Source: Candidatus Odyssella sp. (lineage in GTDB: Bacteria; Pseudomonadota; Alphaproteobacteria; Bin65). From it: DNA of 39,560 nucleotides. The translations under genes and the position numbers were made by a program. The stretch's first letter is position 1, and each line of letters begins with the position of its first letter. Where the stretch lies: the NCBI GenBank assembly GCA_016792765.1, contig JAEULD010000277.1:1-39560 (forward strand), written 5' to 3'. The notes under the pieces are model-generated. The model did no database searches, was not told where the DNA came from, and saw only the letters and a list, made by a program, of their open reading frames with translations. Positions 25,056-34,301 of this stretch are shown here, in pieces.

Positions 25056-27725
25056 ATGGAACGCAGCCTTTTCCGATTCATCCTGCGCTTCAGCCTCCGG
25101 CAGCAGCTTTTCATCATTTTCATGACGGCGCTGTCGTTTCCGGTCACGTATGTGACGCTGGAGCTGCCGAAGCGCATCGTCAACGAGGCGCTCGGCGAGA
25201 AGCCGGGCTGGGCGCGCGGGATTCTCGGTTCGGACATGGACCGGATCACGTTCCTATTGGCGCTGTGCTTCGCGTTCCTGCTGTTCGTCCTGATCTCCGG
25301 CGCCCAGAAGTACTATCTCAACGTCTATGCGGGCCGGCTCGGCGAGCTGATGCTGCGCCGGCTGCGCTTTCAGCTCTACGCGCGGATCCTGCGGTTTCCG
25401 TTGCCGCACTTCAAAAAGGTCTCGCAGGGCGAGATCATTCCGATGGTCATCGCCGAGACCGACCCGATCGGCGGCTACATCGGCGAGGCGTGGTCGATTC
25501 CCGCCTATCAGGGCGGCACGCTGCTGGTCTATCTCATCTTCATCTTCGTGCAGGATTTCTGGCTCGGCCTGGCCGCCGTGTCGCTCTATCCGGCGCAGTT
25601 CTGGCTGATCCCGAAGCTCCAGGCCAAGGTCAACCTGCTCGCCAAGGAGCGCGTGCGGACCGCGCGCCAGCTTTCGGACAAGATCGGCGAATCGATCTCG
25701 GGCATCGCCGAGGTGCACGCGCACGACACCTCGCGCCTCGAGCGCGCCGACGTCGCGCGCCGGCTCGGCCGCATCTACGAAATCCGCTACGACATCTTCA
25801 AGCGCAAGTTCTTCATCAAGTTCCTGAACAACTTCCTCGCCCAGCTCACGCCGTTCTTCTTCTACGCGATCGGCGGCTATTTCGTGATCCGGGCGGTGGA
25901 GACGAACGACCCCTCGGGCCTCACGCTCGGCGCGCTCGTCGCCGTGCTCGCGGCCTACAAGGACCTGTCGTCGCCGTGGAAGGAGCTGCTCGCCTACTAC
26001 CAGCAGAAGGAAGACGTACGCATCAAGTACGAGCAGGTCGTCGAGCAGTTCGATCCGCCCGGCGCCCTCGGCGAGAAGATCCAGGACGAGAACCCGGCGC
26101 CCGATTTCAAGCTGGGCGGGCCGCTGGTGGCGGCCAACCTCACCTACAGCGAAGACGGCCGCGTGAAGTCGGTCGAGGGCGTCAACTTCTCGCTGCCGCT
26201 CGACAGGCACGCCGCCGTGCTGGGCACCGGCGGCAGCGGCAAGGAAGAGCTGCTCCTGATGCTGGCGCGGCTGCTCGAGCCGACCGGCGGCTCCATACAG
26301 ATCGGCAGCCACCGCCTCTCGCACCTGCCGGAAGCGGTGACCGGGCGCAACATCGCCTTCGTGGGCGCGTCGCCCTATCTGTTCGCGACGACGGTGCGCG
26401 ACAACCTGTTCTACGGCTTGAAGCACCGCCCGATGAGGCCGCGCGACGCCGACGACGCGGCCCGGCGCGAGCGCGAACGCTACGCCGCGCTGGCCGAGAG
26501 CGCCGGCAACATCCCCGACGATCCCGGCGCCGACTGGATCGACTACCAGGCCGCCGGCGTGTCCGACCTCGCCGCGCTCGAACGCCGCGCGCTCGAGATC
26601 CTGACGATCGTCGACATGGACGACGACATGTATCAGCTCGGCCTGCGCGGCGTGATCGACCCCAAGGCCAAGCCCGAACTGGCCGCGGAGATCCTGAAGG
26701 CGCGGACGGCGCTGCGCGAGCGGCTGGCGCGCGAGGACCAGGCCGCGCTGATCGAGCCGTTCGACGAGCACCGCTTCAACGACAACGCGACGCTCGGCGA
26801 GAACCTGCTGTTCGGCACGGCGACGGACGAGCGCCTCAATCCCGAGCGGCTCGCGGACCAGCCCTACGTCGCCCGCGTGCTCGAGAAGGCGGGCCTGCTC
26901 GACGAGCTGCTCGTGGCCGGGCGGCAGACCGCCGAGACGATGGTGGAGCTGTTCGTCGGCCTGGCGCCGGGCAACCAGCTGTTCGAGCAATACAGCTTCA
27001 TCGCCGCCGACGAGCTGCCGGAATACCAGGCGATCCTCGGCCGCACCGCCAACCTGCCGCCGGCGGAGTATCGCGCCGAAGACCGCCGCCGGCTGCTCGC
27101 GCTGCTGTTCAAGGTGATCCCGGCGCGGCACCGCCTGGGCGTCGTCACCGCCGCGATCAAGAATCACGTGCTGGAGGCGCGGAAGCTGTTCCGCACCGAG
27201 CTGCCGCCGGAGCTCAAGGACGCGGTCGAGTTCTTCGACGCCGACGCCTACAACAAGGCCTCGACGCTGCTCGACAACGTGCTGTTCGGCAAGGTCTCGT
27301 TCGGACAGGCGCAGGCGCAGGCGAAGCTCGCGCGCTTCGTGCGCGTGACGCTCGACGAGCTGTCGCTGAGCGAGAGCGTGATGCTGTTCGGCCTCGATTT
27401 CTCCGTCGGCGTGGCCGGCGCGCGGCTGTCCGCCGCGCAGCGCCAGAAGCTCGGCCTCGCGCGCGCGATGCTGAAGCGGCCGGACGCGTTGATCCTCGCC
27501 GAGGCGGGCAACGCGCTCGACGGGGCCTCGCAGGCGAAGGTGATCCAGAACGTGCTGAAGGAGTTCAAGGGCCGCGGCGTCGTCTGGGGCCTGTCGCGCG
27601 CGCGCTTCGCGAGCCAGTTCGACCACCTGCTGGTGATGCGCGCGGGCCGCGTCGTCGAGCAGGGCACGTTCGAGCAGCTCAACCGGCCCGACACCGCGCT
27701 CAAAGAACTGCTTTCGGCCGAGTAG
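25056..27725 (+). CDS. Exporter-type ABC protein with degenerate, insertion-split nucleotide-binding domain
   Basis: An 889-residue protein. Residues 1-320 are a normal type IV (exporter) transmembrane domain with six helices and coupling segments. The nucleotide-binding domain is abnormal. Walker A is GTGGSGKEE (390-398), with Glu397 where Ser/Thr should be. The Q-loop Gln is replaced by Ala438. The signature is LSAAQ (791-795) rather than LSGGQ. Walker B is LILAE, losing the Asp (Ala815) but keeping Glu816. The H-loop His is Ser847. Between Q-loop and signature lie about 340 residues instead of about 60, including two further segments resembling the post-Q-loop N-L-L-F-G motif (574-587, 733-745). 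The ATG has AGGGA 7 bp upstream. A methyltransferase-like gene starts 5 bp after the stop. The transported substrate is unknown; a glycan is inferred from the divergent cluster. Confidence 0.9.
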   Translation: MERSLFRFILRFSLRQQLFIIFMTALSFPVTYVTLELPKRIVNEALGEKPGWARGILGSDMDRITFLLALCFAFLLFVLISGAQKYYLNVYAGRLGELMLRRLRFQLYARILRFPLPHFKKVSQGEIIPMVIAETDPIGGYIGEAWSIPAYQGGTLLVYLIFIFVQDFWLGLAAVSLYPAQFWLIPKLQAKVNLLAKERVRTARQLSDKIGESISGIAEVHAHDTSRLERADVARRLGRIYEIRYDIFKRKFFIKFLNNFLAQLTPFFFYAIGGYFVIRAVETNDPSGLTLGALVAVLAAYKDLSSPWKELLAYYQQKEDVRIKYEQVVEQFDPPGALGEKIQDENPAPDFKLGGPLVAANLTYSEDGRVKSVEGVNFSLPLDRHAAVLGTGGSGKEELLLMLARLLEPTGGSIQIGSHRLSHLPEAVTGRNIAFVGASPYLFATTVRDNLFYGLKHRPMRPRDADDAARRERERYAALAESAGNIPDDPGADWIDYQAAGVSDLAALERRALEILTIVDMDDDMYQLGLRGVIDPKAKPELAAEILKARTALRERLAREDQAALIEPFDEHRFNDNATLGENLLFGTATDERLNPERLADQPYVARVLEKAGLLDELLVAGRQTAETMVELFVGLAPGNQLFEQYSFIAADELPEYQAILGRTANLPPAEYRAEDRRRLLALLFKVIPARHRLGVVTAAIKNHVLEARKLFRTELPPELKDAVEFFDADAYNKASTLLDNVLFGKVSFGQAQAQAKLARFVRVTLDELSLSESVMLFGLDFSVGVAGARLSAAQRQKLGLARAMLKRPDALILAEAGNALDGASQAKVIQNVLKEFKGRGVVWGLSRARFASQFDHLLVMRAGRVVEQGTFEQLNRPDTALKELLSAE

Positions 27726-27730
27726 CCGCC

Positions 27731-28225
27731 GTGTCGCGCCTCGACAGCTTCATCCGGCGCATGGAAGCGCAGCGCGCCTGCATCGACTTCGCCGCGCGCC
27801 CCGGCAACGTGCCGGAAGGACCGGTCTTCGAGCTGGGGCTCGGCAACGGGCGCAGCTACGACCATCTGCGCGAGCGCTTTCCGGCGCGCGAGATCTACGT
27901 GTTCGAGCGGCAGGTGAACGCGAACGCGGCGAGCATGCCCGACGCCGATCACCTGATCGCCGGCGAGATCCTGGAGACTCTGCCGCGCGCCGTGCTGCGC
28001 TTCCGCGCGCGCGTGGCGTTCGTGCACAGCGACCTCGGCAGCGGCGACGAGGCGCGCGACCGCGCGCTGTCGGCGCGCGTGGCGCCGCTGCTGGCCGAGG
28101 CGGTGGCTCCGGCGGGGCTCGTCGCCAGCGACCAGCCGCTGGTCATCGCCGGGTGGCAGAAATTGCCGCTGCCGCCGGGAATCGCCGAGTCCCGGTATTT
28201 CCTCTACCGCAAGCCCAAGGCATAA
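27731..28225 (+). CDS. Small SAM-methyltransferase-like protein (Methyltransf_17 type), copy 1
   Basis: A 164-residue protein with one Rossmann-like SAM-binding motif, VFELGLGNGRSYDHL (32-46). A strand ending in the acidic residue of YVFER follows. The C-terminal ESRYFLYRKPKA is shared in pattern with copy 2 (YYLYR). I assign it to the Methyltransf_17 family by resemblance. The GTG at 27731 is preferred because it lies 5 bp after the ABC stop; there is no separate promoter. The protein is short for a methyltransferase and no substrate-binding extension is apparent, so it could be an enzyme or a regulatory SAM-binding protein. Confidence 0.75.
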   Translation: MSRLDSFIRRMEAQRACIDFAARPGNVPEGPVFELGLGNGRSYDHLRERFPAREIYVFERQVNANAASMPDADHLIAGEILETLPRAVLRFRARVAFVHSDLGSGDEARDRALSARVAPLLAEAVAPAGLVASDQPLVIAGWQKLPLPPGIAESRYFLYRKPKA

Positions 28226-28247
28226 TACCGCAGACAGGAGAGCGATC

Positions 28248-28691
28248 GTGAGTCTCAACGAGGAAGTGGAGCTGCTGCGCAACATTCCGATGTTCGCGAA
28301 CATCGAGCCCTCGAAGCTCAAGCTGCTCGCGTTCACGAGCGAGCGCATGGCCTTCAAGGACGGCGACGTGCTGTTCCGCCAGGGCGAGCAGGGCGACAGC
28401 GCCTACGTCATCATCGTCGGCGAGGCCGACGTCATCGTCGACACGCCCAAGGGCCCGCTCACCGTCGCGAAGCTGAAGCGCAACGACATCGTGGGCGAGA
28501 TCGCGATCCTCTGCGACGTGCCGCGCACGGCCACCGTGAAGGCCGCGACCAAGCTCGAGGCGATGGTGATCGCCAAGGACCTGTTCTTCCGCCTGATCAT
28601 GGAATTCCCGCAGATGGCGGTGGAGATCATGCGCGAACTGGCGCGCCGGCTCGACGCCACCAACCGCAAGCTCACCGCCAAGAACGCTTGA
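28248..28691 (+). CDS. Stand-alone cyclic-nucleotide-binding domain protein
   Basis: A 147-residue protein consisting of one Crp/PKA-type cNMP-binding beta-barrel and short flanking helices, with no DNA-binding helix-turn-helix. The opening LLRNIPMFANIEPSKLKLLA is standard. The phosphate-binding cassette is IVGEIAILCDVPRTATV (81-97), with Glu84 for the ribose and Arg93 for the cyclic phosphate, so binding competence is likely. GTG start with AGGAG 8 bp upstream. In many genomes such a domain is fused to or sits beside a transporter; here it lies between two methyltransferase paralogues after the ABC gene. It may gate the exporter in response to cAMP or cGMP, which is inference. Confidence 0.88.
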   Translation: MSLNEEVELLRNIPMFANIEPSKLKLLAFTSERMAFKDGDVLFRQGEQGDSAYVIIVGEADVIVDTPKGPLTVAKLKRNDIVGEIAILCDVPRTATVKAATKLEAMVIAKDLFFRLIMEFPQMAVEIMRELARRLDATNRKLTAKNA

Positions 28692-29230
28692 CCGCCCCGC
28701 TCGAGCCCGGCCGGGCCGAGGGCAGCGCGCTCGAGCGCCTGGCCGCGCGCCTGCTCGCGCAGCGCGCCTTTCTCGCCGAGGCCGCGCGCCGCATCGCCGC
28801 GCTCCCCGGTCCCGTCTTCGAGATCGGCCTCGGCAAGGGGCGCACCTACGACCACCTTCGCCGCCTGCTGCCCGGCCGCGCGATCTATTGCTTCGACCGC
28901 GAGCACCACGCGCCGCCCGAGGAGAGCCCGGCGGCGGAGTTCCTGGTGCTCGGCGAGATTCAGGCGACGCTGCCCGCGCTCGCCGCGCGGCTCGGCGCCA
29001 GGGCCGCGCTCGCCCATTGCGACATCGGCACGCGCAAGCCCGCGCGCGACATGGACTTCGCCCGCTACCTCGCGGCGGCGCTGCCGGGATTCATGGCGCC
29101 GGGCGGCATCGTGCTCGGCGACCGGCCGATGGATTCGCCGCGGCTCGCGCCGCTGCCGGCGCCGGCCATCGCGCGGCCCGACGGCATCGCGGCGTGGCCG
29201 TATTACTTGTACCGCGTCGCCGCCGACTGA
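28688..29230 (+). CDS. Small SAM-methyltransferase-like protein (Methyltransf_17 type), copy 2
   Basis: A 180-residue paralogue of the gene at 27731. It has the same motif block, VFEIGLGKGRTYDHLRRLLP (43-62), the same acidic strand end (CFDR), GEIQATLPAL matching GEILETLPRA of copy 1, and the same YYLYR ending. It starts at a TTG (28688) that overlaps the stop of the cNMP-binding gene, so translation is coupled. Its last bases converge on the heparinase gene, with 45 bp between them. As with copy 1, catalytic activity is likely but unproven. Confidence 0.75.
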   Translation: MTAPLEPGRAEGSALERLAARLLAQRAFLAEAARRIAALPGPVFEIGLGKGRTYDHLRRLLPGRAIYCFDREHHAPPEESPAAEFLVLGEIQATLPALAARLGARAALAHCDIGTRKPARDMDFARYLAAALPGFMAPGGIVLGDRPMDSPRLAPLPAPAIARPDGIAAWPYYLYRVAAD

Positions 29231-29275
29231 TCCGCGGCCGGCCGGACGCGGCCCTCTCGCAGGGGCGGCAATGCC

Positions 29276-30904
29276 TCAACTCATTTTCTTGATCGCCCAG
29301 CGCGCGTCGATGCCCGTTTCGTCGTCGATCGTGCCGGTGAGGACGATCTGGCGCGTGAGCTTGGGCGGCCCGCCGCGCCCGAGATAGAAGCTTTCCTCGA
29401 CCGTGGCGGCGAGGCGGCTGCCGGCGACGAGGTGCCACGGCCCGCTTTCGGCGCTCGCGAACGGCACCGCGACGATCCCGTCCGGATCGCGTTCGGCGTC
29501 GCCGACGGCGAGGCCGGGATGGAGATGGAAGCGGATCGCGAACGGGGTTCCCAGCGTCTTTCTCGGAATGCGCCGCCCGGGCGCGGGCGCGATGCGGTCT
29601 TCGCCGCGCAGATCGGCGCCGTCGGCCGCGAAGAACAGGCGCCGGCGGTGGAGGATTCCGAACCGGCCGAGATAGCCGTCGTGGCTGGCCGCGATCCAGA
29701 CGGCGCCCTGCTCTTCCTGGCGGTCGAGCGTCATCTCGGCGGGGCCGCGGCGGATGCCGCCGTCCGGACGCAGCTCGGCCGCGTTGCGGTCGCCGACCGT
29801 CAGCGTCGAATGCGCGGCCGTCATGCGCCCCGCCGTGCGCCAGCCGGCGTCGCGGCCGTAATAGGCGCCGCAGTTCACCACCAGGCGCTGGGCGCCGGCG
29901 CCGAGCTCGAACGCGAGCAGGCCCGCATGCGCCGAGCGATCGTGGCCGCGCGGCGGCGGCGGCCCGGCATCGAGCAGCAGCAGCGTTTCGCCGGCCGCGG
30001 CGCGCTCGAAGCCGCCGCTGAACGCATGCGGCTCCGCCGCCGCCGCGCCCGACAGCGCCAGCGCCGCGGCGACGACGCGCGGGCTTTCCTCGACGCCGCC
30101 GTGAAACAGCGCGAGCCCGCCATCGCCGTGCCGGAGCGCGGCGAGCGCGCGGCCGGCGCGCGCGATCGCGGCCTCGAGCGCCGGCGGCGGCTCGTGATGC
30201 GCGGCGACCAGCACCGCGCGGATGCCGACGAGGCCGCGCAGCGCCGCGAGCTGATCGGAGGGATTGCGCTCGGCCACGATGCCGTGCGGCGGCCAGTTCT
30301 CGAGCAGCGGGCGCAGCAGGGCGAGCGCGCGATCGAGCCGCGCCTGCGCGCCGGGCACGGCCGCGCCGAACGCCACCAGCGCGTGCAGCGCGCGCACGCG
30401 CTCCGCGGTGGCGGAAAGGCCCGGCGCCGCGCGGGCCAGCGCGCGCGCCTGGAGCGCGAGGCTCGCGAAAAACGGGCCCTTCCACGATTGCGGCGCCGGC
30501 CGGCCGAAAAAGTCGAAATGCGCGATCCAGTTGACGATGCGGTCCGCCAGCAGCGGCGGCGTCCAGAGCGGGCGCCAAGCCTTGAGGCCGTGGCGCCGGA
30601 TCCAATCCTTGACCAGGCTCTGGCCCCTGGCGCGCGCCGCATCGCCGCCGGCGGCGCGCAGATCGCCGAGCCAGCCGAAGCGGTGCGCGCCCATCTCGCC
30701 GGTTTCGGCGGCGGCGCCCCAGGCCAGCGATTCGCCCGACGCGACCATGCGCCGGCCGAGCTCGGCGTCGCGCGGCCAGGGATCGGGCGGCGCGAACAAG
30801 AGCTGGCGCGCCTTGGCGCCGACGCGGAACAGCGGGTAGGCGAAGCCGGCGGAGGCGCGCGCCGCCTTCGCTTCGGGCGCGCCGCTTCTCCGCTGCCGCG
30901 ACAT
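29276..30904 (-). CDS. Heparinase II/III family protein
   Basis: A 542-residue protein with the heparinase II/III architecture: an alpha-helical toroid in the first 320 residues (WIAHFDFFGRPAPQSWKGPF, NWPPHGIVAERNPSDQLAALRGL) and a beta-sandwich C-terminal part. The C-terminal part contains VVNCGAYYGRDAGWRTAGRMTAAHSTLTV, holding the conserved N-C-G and A-H-S-T segments. No signal peptide is evident, although family members normally act on polysaccharide in or across the envelope. In many alphaproteobacteria this gene follows rpe and precedes purH, in an rsmB-rpe-heparinase-purH order; here rpe precedes it by 6 bp but purH is absent. The substrate is not known for these chromosomal homologues. 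Confidence 0.88.
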   Translation of the reverse strand: MSRQRRSGAPEAKAARASAGFAYPLFRVGAKARQLLFAPPDPWPRDAELGRRMVASGESLAWGAAAETGEMGAHRFGWLGDLRAAGGDAARARGQSLVKDWIRRHGLKAWRPLWTPPLLADRIVNWIAHFDFFGRPAPQSWKGPFFASLALQARALARAAPGLSATAERVRALHALVAFGAAVPGAQARLDRALALLRPLLENWPPHGIVAERNPSDQLAALRGLVGIRAVLVAAHHEPPPALEAAIARAGRALAALRHGDGGLALFHGGVEESPRVVAAALALSGAAAAEPHAFSGGFERAAAGETLLLLDAGPPPPRGHDRSAHAGLLAFELGAGAQRLVVNCGAYYGRDAGWRTAGRMTAAHSTLTVGDRNAAELRPDGGIRRGPAEMTLDRQEEQGAVWIAASHDGYLGRFGILHRRRLFFAADGADLRGEDRIAPAPGRRIPRKTLGTPFAIRFHLHPGLAVGDAERDPDGIVAVPFASAESGPWHLVAGSRLAATVEESFYLGRGGPPKLTRQIVLTGTIDDETGIDARWAIKKMS

Positions 30905-30910
30905 CGGACG

Positions 30911-31573
30911 CTACGCGGCGCGCAGCCGCGCGATGTTACCGGCGTATTGCGCGGCGCCGCCGGTGAAGGTGGCGGTTCCGGCCACGAGCACGTCGGCGCC
31001 GGCGGCGACCGCGGCCTTGGCCGTCTCGGCGTTGATGCCGCCATCGACCTCGAGATCGATCGGCCGTTTCTGGGCGTCGATGCGCCTGCGCAGCGCCGCG
31101 ACCTTCTCGAGCTGCGAGGCGATGAAGGACTGCCCGCCGAAGCCGGGGTTGACGCTCATCACCAGCACGAGATCGAGATCGGGCAGGAGATTGTCGACCG
31201 CCTCGACCGGCGTGCCGGGATTGAGCGAAAGGCCCGCCTTCTTGCCCAGCGACTTGATGAGCTGGATCGTGCGGTGGACGTGCGGCCCCGCCTCGGGGTG
31301 CACGGTGATGATGTCGGCCCCGGCCTCGGCGAAGGCCGGAACGTAGGCATCCACCGGCGAGATCATCAGGTGCACGTCGAACGGCAGCTTCGAATGGCCG
31401 CGCAGCGCCTTCACGACCAGCGGACCGATCGTGAGATTCGGCACGAAGTGCCCGTCCATGACGTCGATGTGGACGTAGTCCGCGCCGGCCTCGCCGAGCG
31501 CCCGCACTTCCTCGCCGAGCCGCGCGAAATCGGCGGACAGTATCGACGGCGCGATCTTGACCCGGCGCTTCAT
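30911..31573 (-). CDS. rpe: Ribulose-phosphate 3-epimerase
   Basis: Interconverts ribulose-5-phosphate and xylulose-5-phosphate in the pentose-phosphate and Calvin pathways. The 220-residue TIM barrel has all family signatures: [14 protein letters not shown] at the N-terminus, [17 protein letters not shown] with metal-binding His and Asp, [20 protein letters not shown], and [11 protein letters not shown]. The family's usual length is about 220 residues. It lies 6 bp upstream of the heparinase gene and 80 bp after rsmB, all on the same strand. Confidence 0.97.
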   Translation of the reverse strand: MKRRVKIAPSILSADFARLGEEVRALGEAGADYVHIDVMDGHFVPNLTIGPLVVKALRGHSKLPFDVHLMISPVDAYVPAFAEAGADIITVHPEAGPHVHRTIQLIKSLGKKAGLSLNPGTPVEAVDNLLPDLDLVLVMSVNPGFGGQSFIASQLEKVAALRRRIDAQKRPIDLEVDGGINAETAKAAVAAGADVLVAGTATFTGGAAQYAGNIARLRAA

Positions 31574-31653
31574 GCGGTTGCAGCCCCTCCGGCCATAGCT
31601 AACAGCTTTGCCGCGGCCGAGAAAGGGACGAGGCCCGCGTTGTCCACACGCCA

Positions 31654-32988
31654 TCAGCGGCGGCGGAACCGGGCGACGTAGAAGCCGTCGAGGCCGCCGC
31701 GCCCGCTCCAATGGCAGGGCAGCGTGCGCAGCGTGCCGTCGGCGGCCAGGAATTCCGCGGCGCCAGGAATTTCGGCCGCCGCTACGGGTTCCGGAACGAC
31801 CGCGGTGTTCTCGCCGAGGAAGCGCGCGACGACGCCGGGGCCTTCCTCGGGCTGCAGCGAGCAGACGGCGTAGACCAGCCGCCCGCCGGGCTTCACCATC
31901 GCCGCGGCGGCGGCGAGCAGGCGCAGCTGCGCCGCGGCGAGCGCGGGAATGTCTTTCGCCGCCTTGCGCCAGGGCAGATCGGGATGGCGGCGGATCGTGC
32001 CGGTGGCGCTGCACGGCGCATCGAGCAGGACCGCGTCGGCGGGCGCGGCCGGCCGCCAGCGCTCCGCATCGGCGGCGACGAGATCGGCCGCGAGCTTCAG
32101 CCGCGCGAGGTTCTCGCGCAGGCGCGCGAGGCGCGGCTGGGATTGCTCGACCGCCGTGACGCGCGCGCCGGCCGCGGCGAGCTGCGCGGTCTTGCCGCCC
32201 GGCGCGGCGCAAAGATCGATCGCGTGCCGGCCGCGCACGTCGCCGAGCAGCCGCGCCGGCAGGGCCGCGGCGGCATCCTGGATCCACCAGCCGCCCTCGG
32301 CGTAGCCGGGGAAGTCCGTAACGAGGCCGCCGGTGCTCCGGCGCAGCGAGCCGGTCGGCAGCAGCGCCGCATCGAGGCGCGCGGCCCACGCGCCGGGGTC
32401 GCCGCTCACGCTGAAATCGAGCGGCGGTTCCGCCAAATGCGCCTCGGCGATGCGCCGGGCCGTGCCTTCGCCGTAAGCCGCGCGCCACGAATTCCAGAGC
32501 CATTCGGGGGTGTCGAGCTTCGCCGCGTCCTGAACGGCCACGCGCGCCTTTCCTTCGGCGGCGAGGCGGCGCAGCACGGCATTGACGAGGCCCCGGTAGC
32601 GCTCGGCGCCGCGCGCGCCGGCGAGCGCCACGGTTTCGTTCACCGCGGCGTGCGGCGGCGTGTCGAGGAAGGCGAGCTGGGCGGCGCCGAGGCGCAGGAT
32701 GTTGCGCGCGGTGTGCGCTTCCTTCGGCAAGGGGCGCGCGACGAAGGCCGCGATCAGCGAATCGATCTGGCCACGGCGGCGCAGCGTGGTGGCGGCGAGA
32801 TGGCGCGCGAACGCGCGGTCGCGCGCTTCGAGGCGGGCGCCGAGACGGGCGGCGAGGCTTTCGTCGAGCGGCGCATTGCGGCCCAGCACGTCGTCGAGCA
32901 CCGCCAGCGCGGCGCGGCGCGCGGCGGCCTCCGGAGGCGGCGAGGATGCGGCGGGCTGCGGCGCGGCGGTCAGCGCGATCAGCTCCAC
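31654..32988 (-). CDS. rsmB: 16S rRNA (cytosine-C5)-methyltransferase RsmB
   Basis: RsmB methylates C967 of 16S rRNA using SAM. It has an N-terminal NusB-like RNA-binding domain ([19 protein letters not shown] onward; [11 protein letters not shown] near residue 125 is typical) and a C-terminal NOL1/NOP2/sun methyltransferase domain with [32 protein letters not shown] and [12 protein letters not shown]. The two catalytic cysteines of motifs IV and VI are both present. The GTG at 32988 gives 444 residues and overlaps the htpX stop by about 10 bp. A later start is possible, because the first 20 residues ([16 protein letters not shown]) are low-complexity. Confidence 0.93.
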   Translation of the reverse strand: MELIALTAAPQPAASSPPPEAAARRAALAVLDDVLGRNAPLDESLAARLGARLEARDRAFARHLAATTLRRRGQIDSLIAAFVARPLPKEAHTARNILRLGAAQLAFLDTPPHAAVNETVALAGARGAERYRGLVNAVLRRLAAEGKARVAVQDAAKLDTPEWLWNSWRAAYGEGTARRIAEAHLAEPPLDFSVSGDPGAWAARLDAALLPTGSLRRSTGGLVTDFPGYAEGGWWIQDAAAALPARLLGDVRGRHAIDLCAAPGGKTAQLAAAGARVTAVEQSQPRLARLRENLARLKLAADLVAADAERWRPAAPADAVLLDAPCSATGTIRRHPDLPWRKAAKDIPALAAAQLRLLAAAAAMVKPGGRLVYAVCSLQPEEGPGVVARFLGENTAVVPEPVAAAEIPGAAEFLAADGTLRTLPCHWSGRGGLDGFYVARFRRR

Positions 32989-33950
32989 GGCCCGCGGCTG
33001 CGGCGCGGCGGGGCCGAACTCGGCACGCTGCCGCGGCCCGAAGCGCGCGGCGCCGGGCGGTCGGCCGGCGCGCGCGGCGCGGGGCCCCGGCCGCCCATCT
33101 CGGACGCCATCTCCTCGAGCGCGGCGATGCGGTTCTCCATGCGCGGATGGGTGGAGAAGAGATTGTCCATGCCCTTGCCCGAGAGCGGATTGACGATGAA
33201 CAGGTGCGCCGTGGCCGGCTTGGCCTCGGCCTGCTGGTTCGGAATCTGGTGCGCGGCGTTCTGCAGTTTCGCGAGCGCCGAGGCGAGCCACAGCGGCTGG
33301 CCGCAGATGGCGGCGCCTTCGCGGTCGGCCGCGTATTCGCGCGTGCGCGAGACGGCCATCTGCACGATCATGGCGATCAGCGGCGCGAGGATCATCAGCA
33401 GGATCGCACCGACCGCGCCGAGCGGATTGCCGTTGTTGTTGTTGTCGCGCGAGGAGCTGCCGAAGAGCATGCCGAACTGCGCGATCATGCCGATCGCGCC
33501 GGCGATGACCGCGGTGATCGTCATGATCAGCATGTCGCGGTTCTTCACGTGGGCGAGCTCGTGCGCCATCACGCCGGCGATCTCCTCGCGCGAGCACATG
33601 TTGAGCAGGCCGGTGGTGGCGGCGACGGCGGCGTGGTTCGGATCGCGCCCGGTCGCGAACGCGTTGGGCTGCGCCTCGTCGATGACGTAGACGCGCGGCA
33701 TCGGAAGCTGCGCGCGGTTCGCGAGGTCTTCGACGATGCCGTAGAACTCGGGCGCGCTGCGCCGGTCGACCTCCTGCGCGTTGTACATGCGCAGGACCAT
33801 CTTGTCGGCGTTCCAATAGGCGAAGAGGTTCATCGCCAGCGCGACGCCGAACGCGATCAGCATGCCCATCTGCCCGCCGAGCAGATAGCCGACGGCGACG
33901 AAGATCGCGGTGAGAACGCCGAGCAGCAGCGCGGTCTTGAAGTAGCTCAT
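32979..33950 (-). CDS. htpX: Membrane zinc metalloprotease HtpX
   Basis: HtpX is a membrane-embedded protease for quality control of inner-membrane proteins under heat or envelope stress. The 323-residue protein has two N-terminal helices ([37 protein letters not shown]), the zinc motif HELAH at 130-134, two more helices after it, and the third zinc ligand in [33 protein letters not shown] is the family signature. The C-terminus has an extra Pro/Arg/Ser-rich stretch of about 45 residues after [13 protein letters not shown]. The gene is divergent from the DUF1674 gene (122 bp between starts) and overlaps rsmB. Confidence 0.95.
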   Translation of the reverse strand: MSYFKTALLLGVLTAIFVAVGYLLGGQMGMLIAFGVALAMNLFAYWNADKMVLRMYNAQEVDRRSAPEFYGIVEDLANRAQLPMPRVYVIDEAQPNAFATGRDPNHAAVAATTGLLNMCSREEIAGVMAHELAHVKNRDMLIMTITAVIAGAIGMIAQFGMLFGSSSRDNNNNGNPLGAVGAILLMILAPLIAMIVQMAVSRTREYAADREGAAICGQPLWLASALAKLQNAAHQIPNQQAEAKPATAHLFIVNPLSGKGMDNLFSTHPRMENRIAALEEMASEMGGRGPAPRAPADRPAPRASGRGSVPSSAPPRRSRGPWS

Positions 33951-34072
33951 GGCTCCCGTATTCCGGCGCGGAACGCGCCCCGCATAGATAGAGACCGCGA
34001 CCCCACCGTCAAGGACGGCGCCGTGCGGCGCGATCGATTGCGGCGGCCCGGCGGCGGGCCTATATCCGCTCG

Positions 34073-34246
34073 ATGGCCTCCAAACCCGACACCGCAGCAC
34101 CGCCCGCCAAGACGCCCCCGTCGGCCGGCGCGGACGCGCCCAAGGACAACGGCGACGCCGCGACCCCCGAGATCGGCGGGCGCAAGGGCCCCGAGCCCAC
34201 CCGCTACGGGGACTGGGAAAAAGACGGACGCTGCGTCGACTTCTGA
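34073..34246 (+). CDS. DUF1674/SDHAF4-like small protein
   Basis: A 57-residue protein starting at the ATG at 34073. The conserved C-terminus [19 protein letters not shown] is the hallmark of DUF1674, a family related to eukaryotic SDHAF4, which helps assemble the flavinated succinate dehydrogenase subunit. The preceding 38 residues are Ala/Pro/Asp-rich and disordered-looking, as usual. The gene is commonly beside htpX in alphaproteobacteria, as it is here (divergent). The assembly role is established for the mitochondrial homologue and inferred for this one. Confidence 0.9.
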   Translation: MASKPDTAAPPAKTPPSAGADAPKDNGDAATPEIGGRKGPEPTRYGDWEKDGRCVDF

Positions 34247-34301
34247 ACCCGCGGCGCGGCACGGTTGTGCCGGAGCGCGCGGCAAACCACCGTTGATATT
34301 C

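Noticed and set aside
28248..28691. cNMP-binding protein considered as a Crp/Fnr-type regulator
   Set aside because: The protein ends soon after the binding domain, with no helix-turn-helix.
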